A stretch of DNA of 64,000 nt from Chamaea fasciata (lineage: Eukaryota; Chordata; Aves; Passeriformes; Sylviidae). The stretch lies in the NCBI GenBank assembly GCA_029207755.1, contig JARCOQ010000008.1, forward strand, positions 29,625,021 through 29,689,020, written 5' to 3'. Both the position numbers and the translations under genes were made by a program. Positions 51,719 to 62,796 of the stretch are shown piece after piece. Numbering within the stretch: the stretch's first letter is position 1; the number at the start of each line of letters is the position of its first letter. The notes below the pieces were generated by a model. The model was given only the letters and a program-made list of their open reading frames with translations. It was not told the origin of the DNA and searched no databases.

Positions 51719-52020
51719 GAGTCTCTTTTGTGGAGCAGACTTTCTTTCCCCAGCTACATCCAGATATCTGTGACTAAAGGAGAGGCAGATATTACGTAAT
51801 GTTTAACCAGGCTCATGGCTTTTAGCATGAAACAGGAAGAAGTACCACCAGTGAGAGTCACTTGCCCTCCCACCCACCAAGATGTGATGGATGTTACTGT
51901 GGGAAGATGTTAATATCACCTTTGAAAACTGGCTGCAAAACAATGACCAGACAGGGAAACCATCTGGGACAAAAGGCCCTCAGAGCACTACCAGGGGTAT
52001 TAAAGCCTCAGGATAGGCCA

Positions 52021-52040
52021 AAAAAAAAAAAAAAAAAAAA

Positions 52041-52112
<72 letters not shown>

Positions 52113-52114
52113 AA
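52021..52114. repeat. Poly(A) plus (GAAA)18 microsatellite
   Basis: Twenty-two A bases followed by 18 perfect GAAA units (52043-52114). Tetranucleotide GAAA arrays often grow from the poly(A) tail of an old retrotransposed copy; no such copy was recognised next to it. Confidence 0.95.
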
Positions 52115-53775
52115 TTGCCATAGATGCCCACCAAAAGCAATGTTGGGTCCCTCCATAGTTCTCTCTGGAGTCCTGAGCAGCATTTTTTATTCTTCTCAGT
52201 ACCCTATTTTCCTTTTCCCACTTTATCTGACCCTGCAAGTCTCCCAGTTCCCCTGGGGAAATCTCTGCCACGTTTGGGCCACCAGTTAGGCAGATGTTTT
52301 CTCTCTGCTCCCCTTGATAGCACTGCTCGCCTTGATGTCACCCACCATACTGGGTGCTCTGGGGGCACTGCCTGGGGCTTGGAGGCAGTGTCCAGGGGAT
52401 TGGGAACGGTGAGAAGCAGGTGAGGCATAGCTCCTTTAGAAGATGTTTTGCTTCCACCAGGAGAGGGAGAGTGGGAGCTGTTGGTCTCAGTTTGCTTCTC
52501 CTGGAGAGGAATACACTTTGCTCTCCAGAGGTTGCTCTTTGGAGCCTGTGTGTGAAAGGCAGCATCTTCCAGACTCAAAAGCAAGAAGCATTCTGTATTT
52601 TTTCAGCTATCTGCTTGTGAAATTTTCCCTTTTGTTTCTTTTATGAGACTGTTTTTACACAAACAGCAGAGCCCTATGTACAGAACCTTCCTCTGCCTCT
52701 GTTTTATGAACAGCCTGGGCATAATTAGGGCATATATGATCCACAATATACATATGCCACAGGCATCACCTTTCAGTCCATGCTGCTGTTGAATAAAACA
52801 GGTCAATGCATTCAGAAGCTGAGAAATGTCCCTCTGGTCCAGGGTGTCCCACCAACCCCAGACTGTGCTCCAGCTAGTGCCACAGGACAGACGGTCTTGG
52901 GGCCCCAGCTTTTTTTACAGCTCCTTCCTCCAGCACTCCCTCTTCCTCATCCTTTTGTTAGGGGGTACATCTCTCAAGGATGCATTTGCATCCTTGAATT
53001 TGCTTAATCTCTTTCTGAACCTGCAGATACAGCATCCACAGCATCCTGTGACAGCAAGTTCACCAACCGTGCCTGTAGTCTTTTTTTCTGTCTGCTTTAC
53101 GCTGACCTTCTCTAGCACTGTGTACCCCCAGATTCTGGTGGGTGTTTGGCTGCCACTCTGAGTCAAAGGCTTTGGAAACCCATCAGTGATGGCTCAGTGC
53201 ACCTCGGTGAGTCTGACTGTGCCTGGGAACACAGGTGGGTACCACAGCTCCCCACACCTGCACTACTGGGCTGTGCTGCTCCTTTGGCTCCCCAGGATCA
53301 GTGTCTGGTCCCAGTCACTTCACCACTTTTTCTACTTGACCTCATCCCTCCTCTTACGTCAATGAAAGTGACTTCACTTACTCTTCCTTTACTCCTGGTA
53401 GCTCTTTACTCTGTGTTGCCCTTCTCCTTCCAATTGTTTCAGTTCTTCCAGCTGATCCAGTGCAGATGGGGAGTTCCCCAACATCTTCAGCTGTAAAAGC
53501 AGCCATAAAGTTATCACTGGTTTTCTCTGCTACATCATCATCCCCATCTGCCACTTCTGTACCCTTGTCATCAGCATTCCCACTGATTTCCTAGCTGCCT
53601 TTGTGGTTTTGGTGTATTTAAAGAGCCTTTTATCAGCAGCTAGAGCATCCTTGGCAAGGCAATTTACAGATCTTATTTTTAGCCCTTTTTCTTTCCTGTT
53701 TAATGGCCACCTGACATGTTTTATGGGTTTCTTTGTTCTTAGACCACTTTGGGCTTTTAGTGTTGGGTTGGGGGA

Positions 53776-53795
53776 TTTTTTTTTTTTTTTTTTTT
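53776..53795. repeat. Poly(T) run, 20 bases
   Basis: Uninterrupted T tract in intergenic sequence. Confidence 0.9.
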
Positions 53796-56273
53796 GACAA
53801 GCTGCTATAAAAAATCAGTGTTTTCAGCTCACACCTCAAAACCTGGGAAAGATCAATTTAATGCTGCTGGGAACCCTTAGTAAGCAAAGCTACTCTCTCA
53901 CCCGCCCCCCACCAACACCAGACACATGGCATTGAAACAGAGAGCATTACTGGGCTAAAACTAAAAGGTTGAAGGATGGGAAATTTGGATAAAATAGCAA
54001 TTGATGACTTTGCAATTGCCAAATTTGACAAATGACAGTCCTCATCTCACAGGAGTGACAGATGAGGCAGCACTAGGCTTGCCTTGCTGTAGATTGTGGG
54101 TTATTGTACCACAAATTACCAACAGGATCCTCTGTCTCTGGGTTGTATCAAGGTCCAGTCACCTTCCTGAGCCTGGGATGAAGGTGAGGTCCTCTCTCCA
54201 AAACCAGCTGGAAAAAGTCATGTTCACCATGACACCCGCCTGAATCCCTTCAACCTTCACCTGAGTTTTCCCAAGCACTCTCCATACCAGGAGCTTCTGT
54301 TGGGAAGCCATTCCTACTGAGGAGGTGAAAACTTCTTGCTAGAGGAGAGGCTCCTTTTCCCTTACCCCTGTCCATCCTGTTGGAAGGAGTGTTGTCATTC
54401 ACATTGAAAACAGCCGGCTGTCAAACTCAAGGTACACAAGAAGTGAAAAGTCAAGCCCCTTGGTCTGCAGGGGTATCTTACATTCATTTTTCACTTTTAC
54501 TTGTTTATGCCTCCAGCTTGGCACATCACATGCATGACCTGAGTAAAAACAGTCTCCTGAAGGAAACAAGGGGTGGCTTCCTCCAACAGGCAACCAGAAA
54601 AAATTCAAAGTGCTTCCTGCTTTCAGGCCTGAAAGGTGCTGCTTTCACGTGGAAGTTTGGATGCTGGGCTTTGCTGGGGAATGTGTGGATGCAGAGGTTT
54701 AGCTCTCAGTTTTGAGGCTGGTTTCAGATGTAAACAGTGCTAACAGCAGCAGGCCTGATCAACCCACTCATTCTGACCCTACCATCCCATTATATTCCTG
54801 AGGTGCAGCTCCTCTAAGGCAGCTGCCCAGACCCAGCTCCTCTAAGGCACCTACCATGCCTCTCCCCTCCCACCCCACATTGCTTGAATATGCTTGGGTA
54901 TATCTAAATAAATATAGAATGGCATATGACTGAAGCTATCCCAATATTCCCACGCAAGTATGTGTTATAAACAAGCAAACTTCTGTCCCAGCTCCTTTAG
55001 CACTGTTTAGCACACCCTTGGCAGACATGCCAAGAAATTACACTCTCCAGCATGACTTTTGGTTGGTGGCAGACTTGAGTGGCGGCCTCTTCCCACTTCC
55101 TCTGGGGGTTATGTGCCAGCAGCACACTGCTTCTCAAGGACACACTGCACCTCAAGGGAGAAGATGGATGGGAGAACTCAGGATGCGAAATGAGTTGTGG
55201 CAGATCCCTGGAGCCTCTCAGCCTGCCTGCAGGCATGTCCACACTCACACTGACAGTGGGGACCCAACTCGGCTGCTTTCCTGTGCTTACCTGGATTTTG
55301 AAGGATGGGCAGCTGAAACAAAGCATGAGTCAAGAGGCAGCAGTCATAAAACTCGACAAAGGGCTACTTTCCATGATCACATTTCCCAGAATAGTCACAC
55401 ACTGCTAATAGACAAACAGAAGTGAAATATCTGGGAGTTTGCCCTTTTGGTACAGAATTCCAGTCCAGATAAAAGAACTGTAGGAGCCTTTGAAATGCAA
55501 AAAAAGGAGCAGGCTCGAAGTGGTATCTGATAGCCCCTCCCCAGCACCAGCTAAATGAGAACTGGCTGCAGTTGCAGAAATTAGCTTTGAATTAGAGCAA
55601 TGAAAATTCCTCTGCAGTTAAATGATGCAAACACCTGACTATTTTTGCTGCTTTTATTACCAGTGATAGCACATGTCGGGATATCACAACCTCCATAAAG
55701 TTTTACTGCATTAAAGTTTCTCGTTCAGCATTCAGCTGCATTTCCAACCTCTGTTGCTTTGCAAAAGAATGGGAGATAACACTTAAAAGCCTTTCCACAT
55801 GCCTCTGTAGCAGGTTACTGTTACATGTGTTTTATGCATGGAGCCAGGCAATTTACCTCAGTGAAAGACCACGATGACCATTCCAGTGGGCTGTTACTGT
55901 TGATATAGAAAAACTTTTTTATTCAGCTCCATGTGAGCCCAAGTTTCAGTCTGCCATACTAAGATTGGGAGGAGGAGGTATCCAATCAAAAGTAGCCAGC
56001 TGAATGAAGCTGAGTTTCATGACTTCTGGCCAGTTTCTGCCTTCATCCCATCCATTTTCCAGTGTCTAACCAGATGCAAACTTACCCAAAGTGGAGTCTG
56101 CATGGGGTTAATAGGGTGCTGCAGACAGCAGAACCTTTTCCTGCTGCTGAAAAGCCAGAAAAAAGGGGAAAAGAAAAGGACTGAGCAGAAGGATTAGAAG
56201 CTGGGAGCATCTCCTTCACCCAGGTTATCGTGGAGTGACAGGGCTCAAAGAAAAAGAAGGGGGTAGCAGGCAT

Positions 56274-56290
56274 GGGGGGGGGGGGGGGGG
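56274..56290. repeat. Poly(G) run, 17 bases
   Basis: Uninterrupted G tract; it could form a G-quadruplex and is prone to sequencing length error. Confidence 0.9.
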
Positions 56291-57254
56291 TCACACATTA
56301 AATTGTTGGGGGAGGGAGCTTGTCCGGCTGGCAGGGCTTTTCTAGCTGGAGGAAGAAGGGATCTCTCTGCCCTATGTGGGAAGTGTAACCACCGTGCCTT
56401 GCTCTGCTCCTCACAGGACACTGCTGTCAGAGGAGAAGGCAAGGAAATAAGACCAAATCCCTCCCCATCCTTTGAACAAGGTATCATGACTAGTTAAACC
56501 CAACTAGGCCTGCTCCCCTGGAGCGACGCTGAGCGAGCAGAGATGCACACAGATGGTGGGGTTGGCTGAGGCCTCCAGAACCTGGTCTCTTACAGACCCT
56601 GCCAATGGCAGACGCTGTGCAGCCAGGTGACAGCAGCAAAGGGGACAGGAGTGAACTGGAAGAAAAAAATAATGAAACCTCAGAAAATCAACAGAGAGAA
56701 AATGACACCTTTTCTTGCCAGCCTACTTCTGAGAAAGCAGGGTCTACCTTATTTTGCTGCAGAAGCCACATAAGAAAGAACGGACTATTTAGGTCCCAGC
56801 TTTCAATCAGGTAACTGCAAGTGGGAGCAGGTTTTGATGATGGAGAGACTGGAAACAAGCATCTGCATGGACATCCTGGTAATATCTGCAGCCACACACA
56901 GTGTTCTCTACCACGGACCCTCAGACTTGTCATTTAAACTGAAAGACACTTCTTTTCATCTGGGCCATTAACATCTGCCACCAGACAGAGCAGCTTGTCC
57001 TACATTTTCAAAGGAGATCCAGCTGCACTAACTACCCAGTTCCCTCCAAAAGCCACCACTGAATATCAGTGCCAGTCTCACAATAAACATTTTAACTTCA
57101 TTAATACTTAATAACATTTCTGAACTTCTGAGTGAAAGCTGGGTGCTGATGTAACCAGTCTTTGCACACTCATCTCTAAATTGCACAAATTTTAACATAA
57201 AATAGTCTCTGGAGTTTTAAAAAAAAACACTTAAATCACTGCGAGGAACATAAG

Positions 57255-58181
57255 AAAACCTTGGTACTGAGAAAAAATAATGTTTAATAGGAAAAGTTAA
57301 TCTGCATATATAAAAACAAAACCACAAAATACAACAGAATTAAATGATGCTTTCAATGATTGCAGTCTATAAATATATGTACAGATGTGTGCATGTAAGT
57401 ATTTTATATAACTATAATATTAATGCCAGTCAATAGATAATGTACACTCATTAAAATGCAGTAAAATATAAATTTTTTACAGACAGATTTATTGACTGTA
57501 TGTAAGAAATTAAAAAAAAAACCAAACACCAAGCTTATTATCATTCAAACATAAAGACTGCAAAAGAAAGAAATGCTAACACTTTCCACAGGACCTAAAA
57601 ATGTAAAATCAATGCAGTTTTGCAAGATGAAGCAGAATAGTATTTGTTTGAAGATATTCTATCTTGCCATTGTATTGGGAACGAAGGCTGTGGAAAAGGT
57701 CAGACAACTGCCTTTGTCTCACACAACCCATGTCAGCAGAGATTGGAACAGAATGCTTTCAGATGGAAAATATTGGTTGGTTGAGGAGGGTGAAAAAACC
57801 TGTATCTAATATAGTAAAGTGAAGCAGGTCAGGTTCTCATGAAAAACAGTTTTCATCTGCCCAAAGCTGTAGTCCAAATTAAGTGAGCACAAATCCAAGT
57901 GAAGCTCTGGGTACTGATGTTTTTCAGCATCACACATATTGCCTGGACCATCTTCCAGAACTGAAAACCAGCAGGGTTAAAATCCTGTAATCTTGTGTAC
58001 ATTCACTCTCTTGCCAATGTACTAGCCTCATCAAAGCAGTCTAATGTTTATTGGAGCACACGGGTTCTTTTAAAAGAAGTCCTCTTCTCCCTACTCTCTA
58101 ACATTTTTCCCTTATTTCAAAGCTGTCCATGATCTCTTTGAAGCAGGAGTCTTCCTCTAGAAAATCTTGAGAATCTGGGGG
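57255..58181 (-). other. MUC13: Presumed MUC13 3' UTR
   Basis: AT-rich, stop-filled sequence ending in ATTAAA (57283-57288, minus strand) followed about 10-25 bases later by T-rich sequence. An alternative AATAAA lies at about 57488-57493. The region is called 3' UTR only by position; borders are inferred. Confidence 0.3.
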
Positions 58182-58214
58182 TTAAGGATTTTGTTGTCTC
58201 TTCTGCTGAAGTAA
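58182..58214 (-). CDS. MUC13: Candidate last coding piece of MUC13
   Basis: Downstream of DYDDL (phase 0) the minus strand has the acceptor-like AATGCAG followed by an open frame LLQQKRQQNP and a TAA stop at 58182-58184. A nearby second CAG would give QKRQQNP. A short C-terminal addition and a long 3' UTR would be reasonable, but I cannot match this to a known tail and other acceptors are possible. Confidence 0.25.
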   Translation of the reverse strand, partial: LLQQKRQQNP

Positions 58215-58384
58215 CTGCATTGGTGAGAGGCTGTGAAATTCTTTGCTTTGACCCAGTGTTGTGGTGATCATCCATCCTTCTGCTGCTCTGGTCACTCAGT
58301 ATCTGCTCTGTGTCCTAAAGCCCCTTGGCTCCCGTGATATTCCATACTACAGAGAATTTTTAGACAAGAAAAGAAGAGAAATAA

Positions 58385-58500
58385 GGACTCACAAAGATCA
58401 TCAAGTCCAACATTTGCATGAATGACCCACAACCTTGGTGTTATTACCTCAAACTGAGCTAATCTCCAGCCTCTGCTTCCTCCACAGCTCCCTTGCAGAA
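58385..58500 (-). mobile_element. CR1 LINE fragment
   Basis: Contains GATCATCAAGTCCAAC at 58396-58411, the conserved block of the reverse complement of avian CR1 3' ends, followed by diverged CR1-like sequence. It lies in the last intron or 3' region of MUC13. Borders are approximate. Confidence 0.6.
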
Positions 58501-58516
58501 TTCAAGGATAAAATAG

Positions 58517-58518
<2 letters not shown>

Positions 58519-58546
<28 letters not shown>
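58519..58546. repeat. Poly(T) run, 28 bases
   Basis: Uninterrupted T tract in the 3' region of MUC13, just after the CR1 fragment. CR1 lacks poly(A) tails, so this is a separate event. Confidence 0.9.
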
Positions 58547-58547
<1 letters not shown>

Positions 58548-59229
58548 GGTCATGCCTTCCACATAATGACACACCTCTTCTGACCAGGCTCCCCTGGGCC
58601 ACAGCAGTGCAAAAGCTGTTCTGTATTATTCATGGCACTTCACACCTTTCCCCTCTGCAATGTTGCAGCAGCTGCAGATGCTCTTGCTGTGAACGAGACA
58701 GCAGCAGCCAGGTGGGAGGACACAAACCCCTGGGCATCAGTCCCAGCTTAAACTGACTGCGAATCTTGCATGAGGCTGCAGCTGGGAGGTGCCTCTGCAG
58801 CACCTGTTGACTCTATAGCAGCCTAAAAGAAACCCAGGTGGTAGCAGCCTGTGATGCTTGCAGGCACAGCTGTGCTGAGGGATGAGTTCGGCCAGCGCAG
58901 ACAAATATCCTATGATGCAGCAGACCACTGGGCACCCAAGCTCTTGCTTTGACCCTTGCTTTTCACATATTCCTCCTTTGGTTCCAGGATGACTATTGGG
59001 GCTTTAGAAAGGCCTTTATGAGTGCTGATCTCTGCATGGAGGAAAATTGCTGTATTCAGACATTTTTTTTTTCAGCTGCAGCTACAGTTGTTTGGGTGCC
59101 TTTATACTACTTTGACCTTCTAGTCCAAGGGAGGATGTACAGAGGCGAGCTTAGGTTCCAACAATGTCTGCAGCCCATAATGCTACTGTTCAGGGATTCC
59201 GTTCCCACAGGACTGTGTGAAACACTTAC

Positions 59230-59434
59230 CAAATCATCATAATCCCTCTCTGGAAAATGGTCTCTGTTAGTGGGATGCATCTCATAGGGGTTGTTGGGCT
59301 GATATCCTGGGTTTGCGTGGCCAGAAGTGGTCTGCACCCTGGGGAACATGGTTGGTCTATCCTCAGAGGTATTAATGTCGGAATACCCTGGCTTTATCAG
59401 GCTCCTCTTCTCTGGATTTTGTTTGTGTCTTGCT
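59230..59434 (-). CDS. MUC13: MUC13 cytoplasmic-tail exon
   Basis: This 205-base exon gives 69 codons ending in phase 0. It begins RARHKQNPEKRSLIKPGYSD, contains MFPRVQTTSGHANPGYQPNN and PYEMHP, and ends HFPERDYDDL before a perfect donor GTAAGT. The basic start is a normal stop-transfer signal. NPGY is an NPxY motif, the type bound by PTB domains and endocytic adaptors. PYE and DYDDL are further tyrosines in acidic or proline context. A second acceptor AG six bases downstream keeps the frame and would drop two residues (Arg-Ala). If the donor were not used, the frame stays open for about another 41 codons, to a stop near 59107. Confidence 0.85.
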
Positions 59435-59648
59435 CTTCAGAGGAGATGAAAGAACAAAGAAGATTTTAAAATACTATTTAGACTACTTACTTATTAAATC
59501 CATCTTACTGATTTGTCCACTCCCACCTTATTTTGAATTCTCAGTCCCATTCTGAAGTATGCACAGGTTTTTATAGCCCACCTAGTGCAAAACCCTTATG
59601 GTGAACACAAAGCAATGCAGTCTCTATTGAACTTTAAGAATTTCTTAC

Positions 59649-59736
59649 CTGACTGAAACAATAGAGACTGCTATCACTAAACTCAGGATAACTGCTCCAA
59701 GCACTGTGCCCACTATTATAAGGATGAGTTCAGTGT
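59649..59736 (-). CDS. MUC13: MUC13 transmembrane exon
   Basis: This 88-base exon reads NTELILIIVGTVLGAVILSL then VIAVSIVSV plus a split Arg. It is a single hydrophobic helix of about 25 residues with small-residue positions (GTVLGAV). It is clearly similar to the human MUC13 membrane segment. The acceptor is TTCCCCCAG after a T-run and the donor is GTAAGA. Confidence 0.93.
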
Positions 59737-59806
59737 CTGGGGGAAAAAAAAACATCAAACAAGAAATGTGTCAATTAATATCTCACAGTGGATATTGAAA
59801 AATGAG

Positions 59807-59870
59807 GGAGGGAGGAAAGAAAGGTAGGAAAGGAAGAAAAGAAGGGTAGGAAAAGGAAGGAAAGGAATTT
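59807..59870. repeat. Purine-rich GGAAA-type stretch
   Basis: Imperfect GGAAA/GGAGG units on the plus strand in the MUC13 intron between the transmembrane and the short EGF-end exon. Confidence 0.7.
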
Positions 59871-60305
59871 ATTTCCAGGCTCCTGGTGCTTACAACATTT
59901 TGTGGACACACAAAGATGTACATTAAGGATCTGCATTAAAGACCATCTCTGTGGATGGCTATTTTGACTTCAGCTCTAATTCCTAATGCTATGCACTGAA
60001 TGGTTTTACACATAGTTATAGGCAAGGGACAGGAACAGCTAGGAGGATGCAGGGTTTTTTAAGCTCATATTGATGCTAAATTGTGTAGTTAGGTGTCAAA
60101 TAGGGTCTTCCCATGCCCTAGGCACATAGAGCAACAGAGAAATTTCACTTTTTTTCTCCCTAACATTTTCCTGCTATAAATGCAGAATGGTGGCACCCCT
60201 AAAGGCTACTACTTTTTTCGTTGTCTCAGACAGATTAAGCATTATTGGGCATTTTTCAATTATTAGGTATTTTTCAAATTAAAAATCAGAAATTCTTATA
60301 CTTAC

Positions 60306-60343
60306 TGTCACTGCATTCCTCCCCAGAGTAGCCCACTGGACAA
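60306..60343 (-). CDS. MUC13: MUC13 short exon: last part of EGF-like region
   Basis: A 38-base exon completing Ala and encoding CPVGYSGEECSD plus one base. The acceptor is CTCCTGTAG and the donor is GTAAGT. The human gene has the closely similar CAFGYSGLDCKD directly before the transmembrane helix. It joins the next exon in frame to read SDNTELILI. Confidence 0.9.
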
Positions 60344-61426
60344 CTACAGGAGGGAAAAAAGAAAAAGGGGAAAGAAAGAAAGAAAATATGATCTTTAGGG
60401 TCTCTTTTAATCCAAACCATTCTATGCTCACAAAACAGTAGTATATTTCCCCCTTTTGTCAGCAATTTCTCCACAAAGCGTGCTCATTACAGGTTTCTTC
60501 TTTAACCTTATCTTAATGTTAAATTATTTACTTTCATTAGAGTGAAACGATCTGAGATTTTCAGAGTGCTTGGTGATCTCAGAACTCAAAATTTCCGGTT
60601 CCCAGTCTGTAAAATGTTAAAACGACCTAGTTTTTCTAAAGAACTAAACTTTGCACATCTGAGCCACTTGGAATTGCCATGCAATGTCTTTAACAAAAGC
60701 TTCAGTATAAGGTCTATAAGGACTGGGAACTCTATCTTCCTCCCATGGTCGTTTCTTATATTTAAAAAATATCAATTTTATTGTAAGAAACGTTCTGTTT
60801 GCAACAGTAATAATTACAAAAAGAGCTGAATTAATGGATATGGGGAGTGAGTGTCTCTATCCACCAGAGTGGAGCACAACCAGTCACTCACTCGGCCTCA
60901 CCAGCAAACACCGCTCTGTTCTGTTCTGATCTGATCCTGAGCTGACAGAAATAATTTCAGAGAGAAAACCAAGCAGGAACAACATAGGTCTGAAAGTTAT
61001 CAGGAAACAGTGCCCTCTGACACCAGTGCAAACATTCCAGGGATTAGAGGCACGTCTTGCTCTAATGCCTGTTGCTTACTAAACACTCCAGCACAGGAGT
61101 TCCCATGGCTAAGCCACGCTGCTGGAGTAGTTTGTGTTTATGTGGTGAAGTACTTTATCCTCTTCACTGACTCACGGGTGACCCTGGCTCTCCCTGCCTT
61201 TCCTCCAAGGCGTTATGAGTGCACACAAAAGACTGATGCCAAGGAGTAAAAATGCCACAGCTCGTGACACCACGGGAGTTTGTCCACCTGCTGTCCCCCT
61301 TGGGCACCTCTCTGATTCACCTAGCTGCAGCCTGTTCTTCTGGATTGCAGCTGACCCTGTGACCGACGTTCTTCTCCCCTACCTCTGCCCACAACACAGG
61401 AACGCAATAAAAAGCCGAGTACTCAC

Positions 61427-61538
61427 GCCACACAGCTTCCAGAGTCCTTTTTAAAGTTAGTCATGCATTTGCATGTTAGACCCTCTTCTTCATTTACACA
61501 GTACTTGTGTCCCGCTGCAGAACAGCTTTTACTGCAAA
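61427..61538 (-). CDS. MUC13: MUC13 second EGF-like exon
   Basis: This 112-base exon encodes VCSKSCSAAGHKYCVNEEEG, then LTCKCMTNFKKDSGSCV and a split Ala. It has six cysteines in EGF-like spacing, parallel to the human KCPDACNAQHKQC...CACVPGY...NCQ. The acceptor is AATACAG and the donor is GTGAGT. Phase runs from 1 in to 2 out, agreeing with both neighbours. Confidence 0.9.
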
Positions 61539-62670
61539 CTGTATTTTCAGGGAGAAAAACATGTGTGAATTGTAGATAGGAGATTATTTTATTACTCTGG
61601 AAACATGCACACCCCCCTCTCCTGTGCTTTAAAGCATCAGAATGGCTTTTTTAGGACGGTACCTACGTAAAACAAAAACTGAAATATAAAATCACAAAAC
61701 CAGAAGTAAACAGGCTGTGTTTAAAACCATCCAACTTCATTAGAAAGGAAATCTGGCTATGCTGCACCTTCCACAGGCAAGCAATGGCCTGAAGTTTGAT
61801 CTCACAGTAGATGATCTGCATGGCAAGCTGTATCACTTTAAGACAAACATGGGACCACAAAGGCCTACACTGGATCACATCTCACTAGGATTTATTGCAA
61901 CCAGTTTTCATAACTTTATCATAGATTTTTTAATTATTTGTTGTTTTTCTTAAAATCTTACATCTCTGACATTGTTTTTTTACTTCTGTAGTGTGAAAAT
62001 TTTAGTTTCCGTAAGAAGAAAATAATGTATTTTGAAGAAAATTCGGTACATCACAGGGCTTTGGAGGGTAGCTAAAATATAAACAGGGCACTCCCTAAAA
62101 GACTCAAAACAAGAAAGTAAATAAAACCCTAACAACTAACAGTTCCCAAAAATGACAGAAATCATTCTTCTCACAAAAGCCTGTCTAAATCCAGGTAATG
62201 CAAACCTAGAATTATGAACAAGGGACAGAGCCTTAACAGGTCATTGTAGTGTATCATGAGACTTCCAGTTCTGCCAGCTACCTTCAAGTAACGTGTAGAA
62301 TTTATTCCCAAAACATGTCCTAGCAGAGACGGCTGTAAGTATAGGATTCAATTTGTTCCATCCTTTATCTGTTTAGGTTTCAGTTCTTACCAGGACTCTA
62401 ACAATGCGTTTAAGGACTTGCCTACTCACTGGTTTTGGTGATGATTTTATCAAGTTTTAATAATTTATTCTACTGGAATAAAATTATAGATTTGTTCAAA
62501 GTGAAACATGAGGATGTCTTTCTATGACTTTCTTCACAGGGTGCACATTCCCTGATTTTTAGAGGTCAGCACATTTGCCCAGCACCCTTCTCAAAAGGAG
62601 ATTAAGATAGGGAATAAGAGATTAAAACAGGTCAGCCTTTCAGGAATAGATAAAGCAGCAAGATTCTTAC

Positions 62671-62796
62671 CTGAACAAGAACGATCATCCCATTCTGTCT
62701 TTTCCAAATCAGGTTTGCATTTGCATTCTGGAAACATGGCCCTTTGACACACTGTGGTTTTAGTATCACATCGATAAACTTCACAAGGGTCTGCCT
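62671..62796 (-). CDS. MUC13: MUC13 EGF-like exon after the SEA domain
   Basis: Reads ADPCEVYRCDTKTTVCQ, then RAMFPECKCKPDLEKTEWDD and RSCS, with six cysteines spaced like an EGF-like unit. It parallels the human segment CDYYGCNQTADDC...CDCKSDL...FCVA. The donor is TTCAG followed by GTAAGA, ending in phase 1. The acceptor is ambiguous by two bases: AAAG gives a start at 62796 and the overlapping AAAGAG gives 62794. The phase of the unseen previous exon would decide. Confidence 0.88.

Larger units (their letters stand above)
46221..57250. other. Intergenic region between ITGB5 and MUC13
   Basis: About 11 kb between the ITGB5 CpG island and the presumed 3' end of MUC13. I recognise no exon, RNA gene or intact transposon. 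It holds four homopolymer or simple-repeat tracts (listed separately) and a 16-base direct repeat, CAGCTCCTCTAAGGCA, at 54806-54821 and 54834-54849. Enhancers could be present but cannot be read by eye. Confidence 0.75.
57250..62796 (-). other. MUC13: MUC13 gene, 3' part (5' exons outside window)
   Basis: Mucin-13 is a single-pass epithelial membrane mucin with a Ser/Thr-rich mucin region, EGF-like modules around a SEA domain, a transmembrane helix and a cytoplasmic tail. Five exons on the minus strand splice in consistent phases into 2 EGF-like units, an EGF end, the transmembrane helix and the tail. Identity rests on three matches to human MUC13 as I know it. CPVGYSGEEC here parallels the human CAFGYSGLDC. 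LILIIVGTVLGAVILSLVIA parallels the human LILTIVGTIAGIVILSMIIA. FPRVQTT parallels FPKVRIT in the tail. Position directly upstream of ITGB5 in the same orientation fits the human gene order. The mucin and SEA exons were not found in the 1.2 kb to the right edge. The 3' limit is a guess from an ATTAAA signal (57283-57288, minus strand) in an AT-rich stretch. Confidence 0.88.

Noticed and set aside
51980..52271. Frames encoding FFLSFFLSFFLS or KERKKERK repeats
   Set aside because: These are translations of the GAAA microsatellite.
56605..56814. Plus-strand frame encoding a hydrophilic 69-residue peptide starting MADAVQPGD
   Set aside because: No recognisable family, no splice or promoter context, and the length is within chance expectation.
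58145..58170. Alternative MUC13 terminal exon after TTTCTAG
   Set aside because: The acceptor is plausible but neither frame gives a recognisable tail; equally explained by chance.
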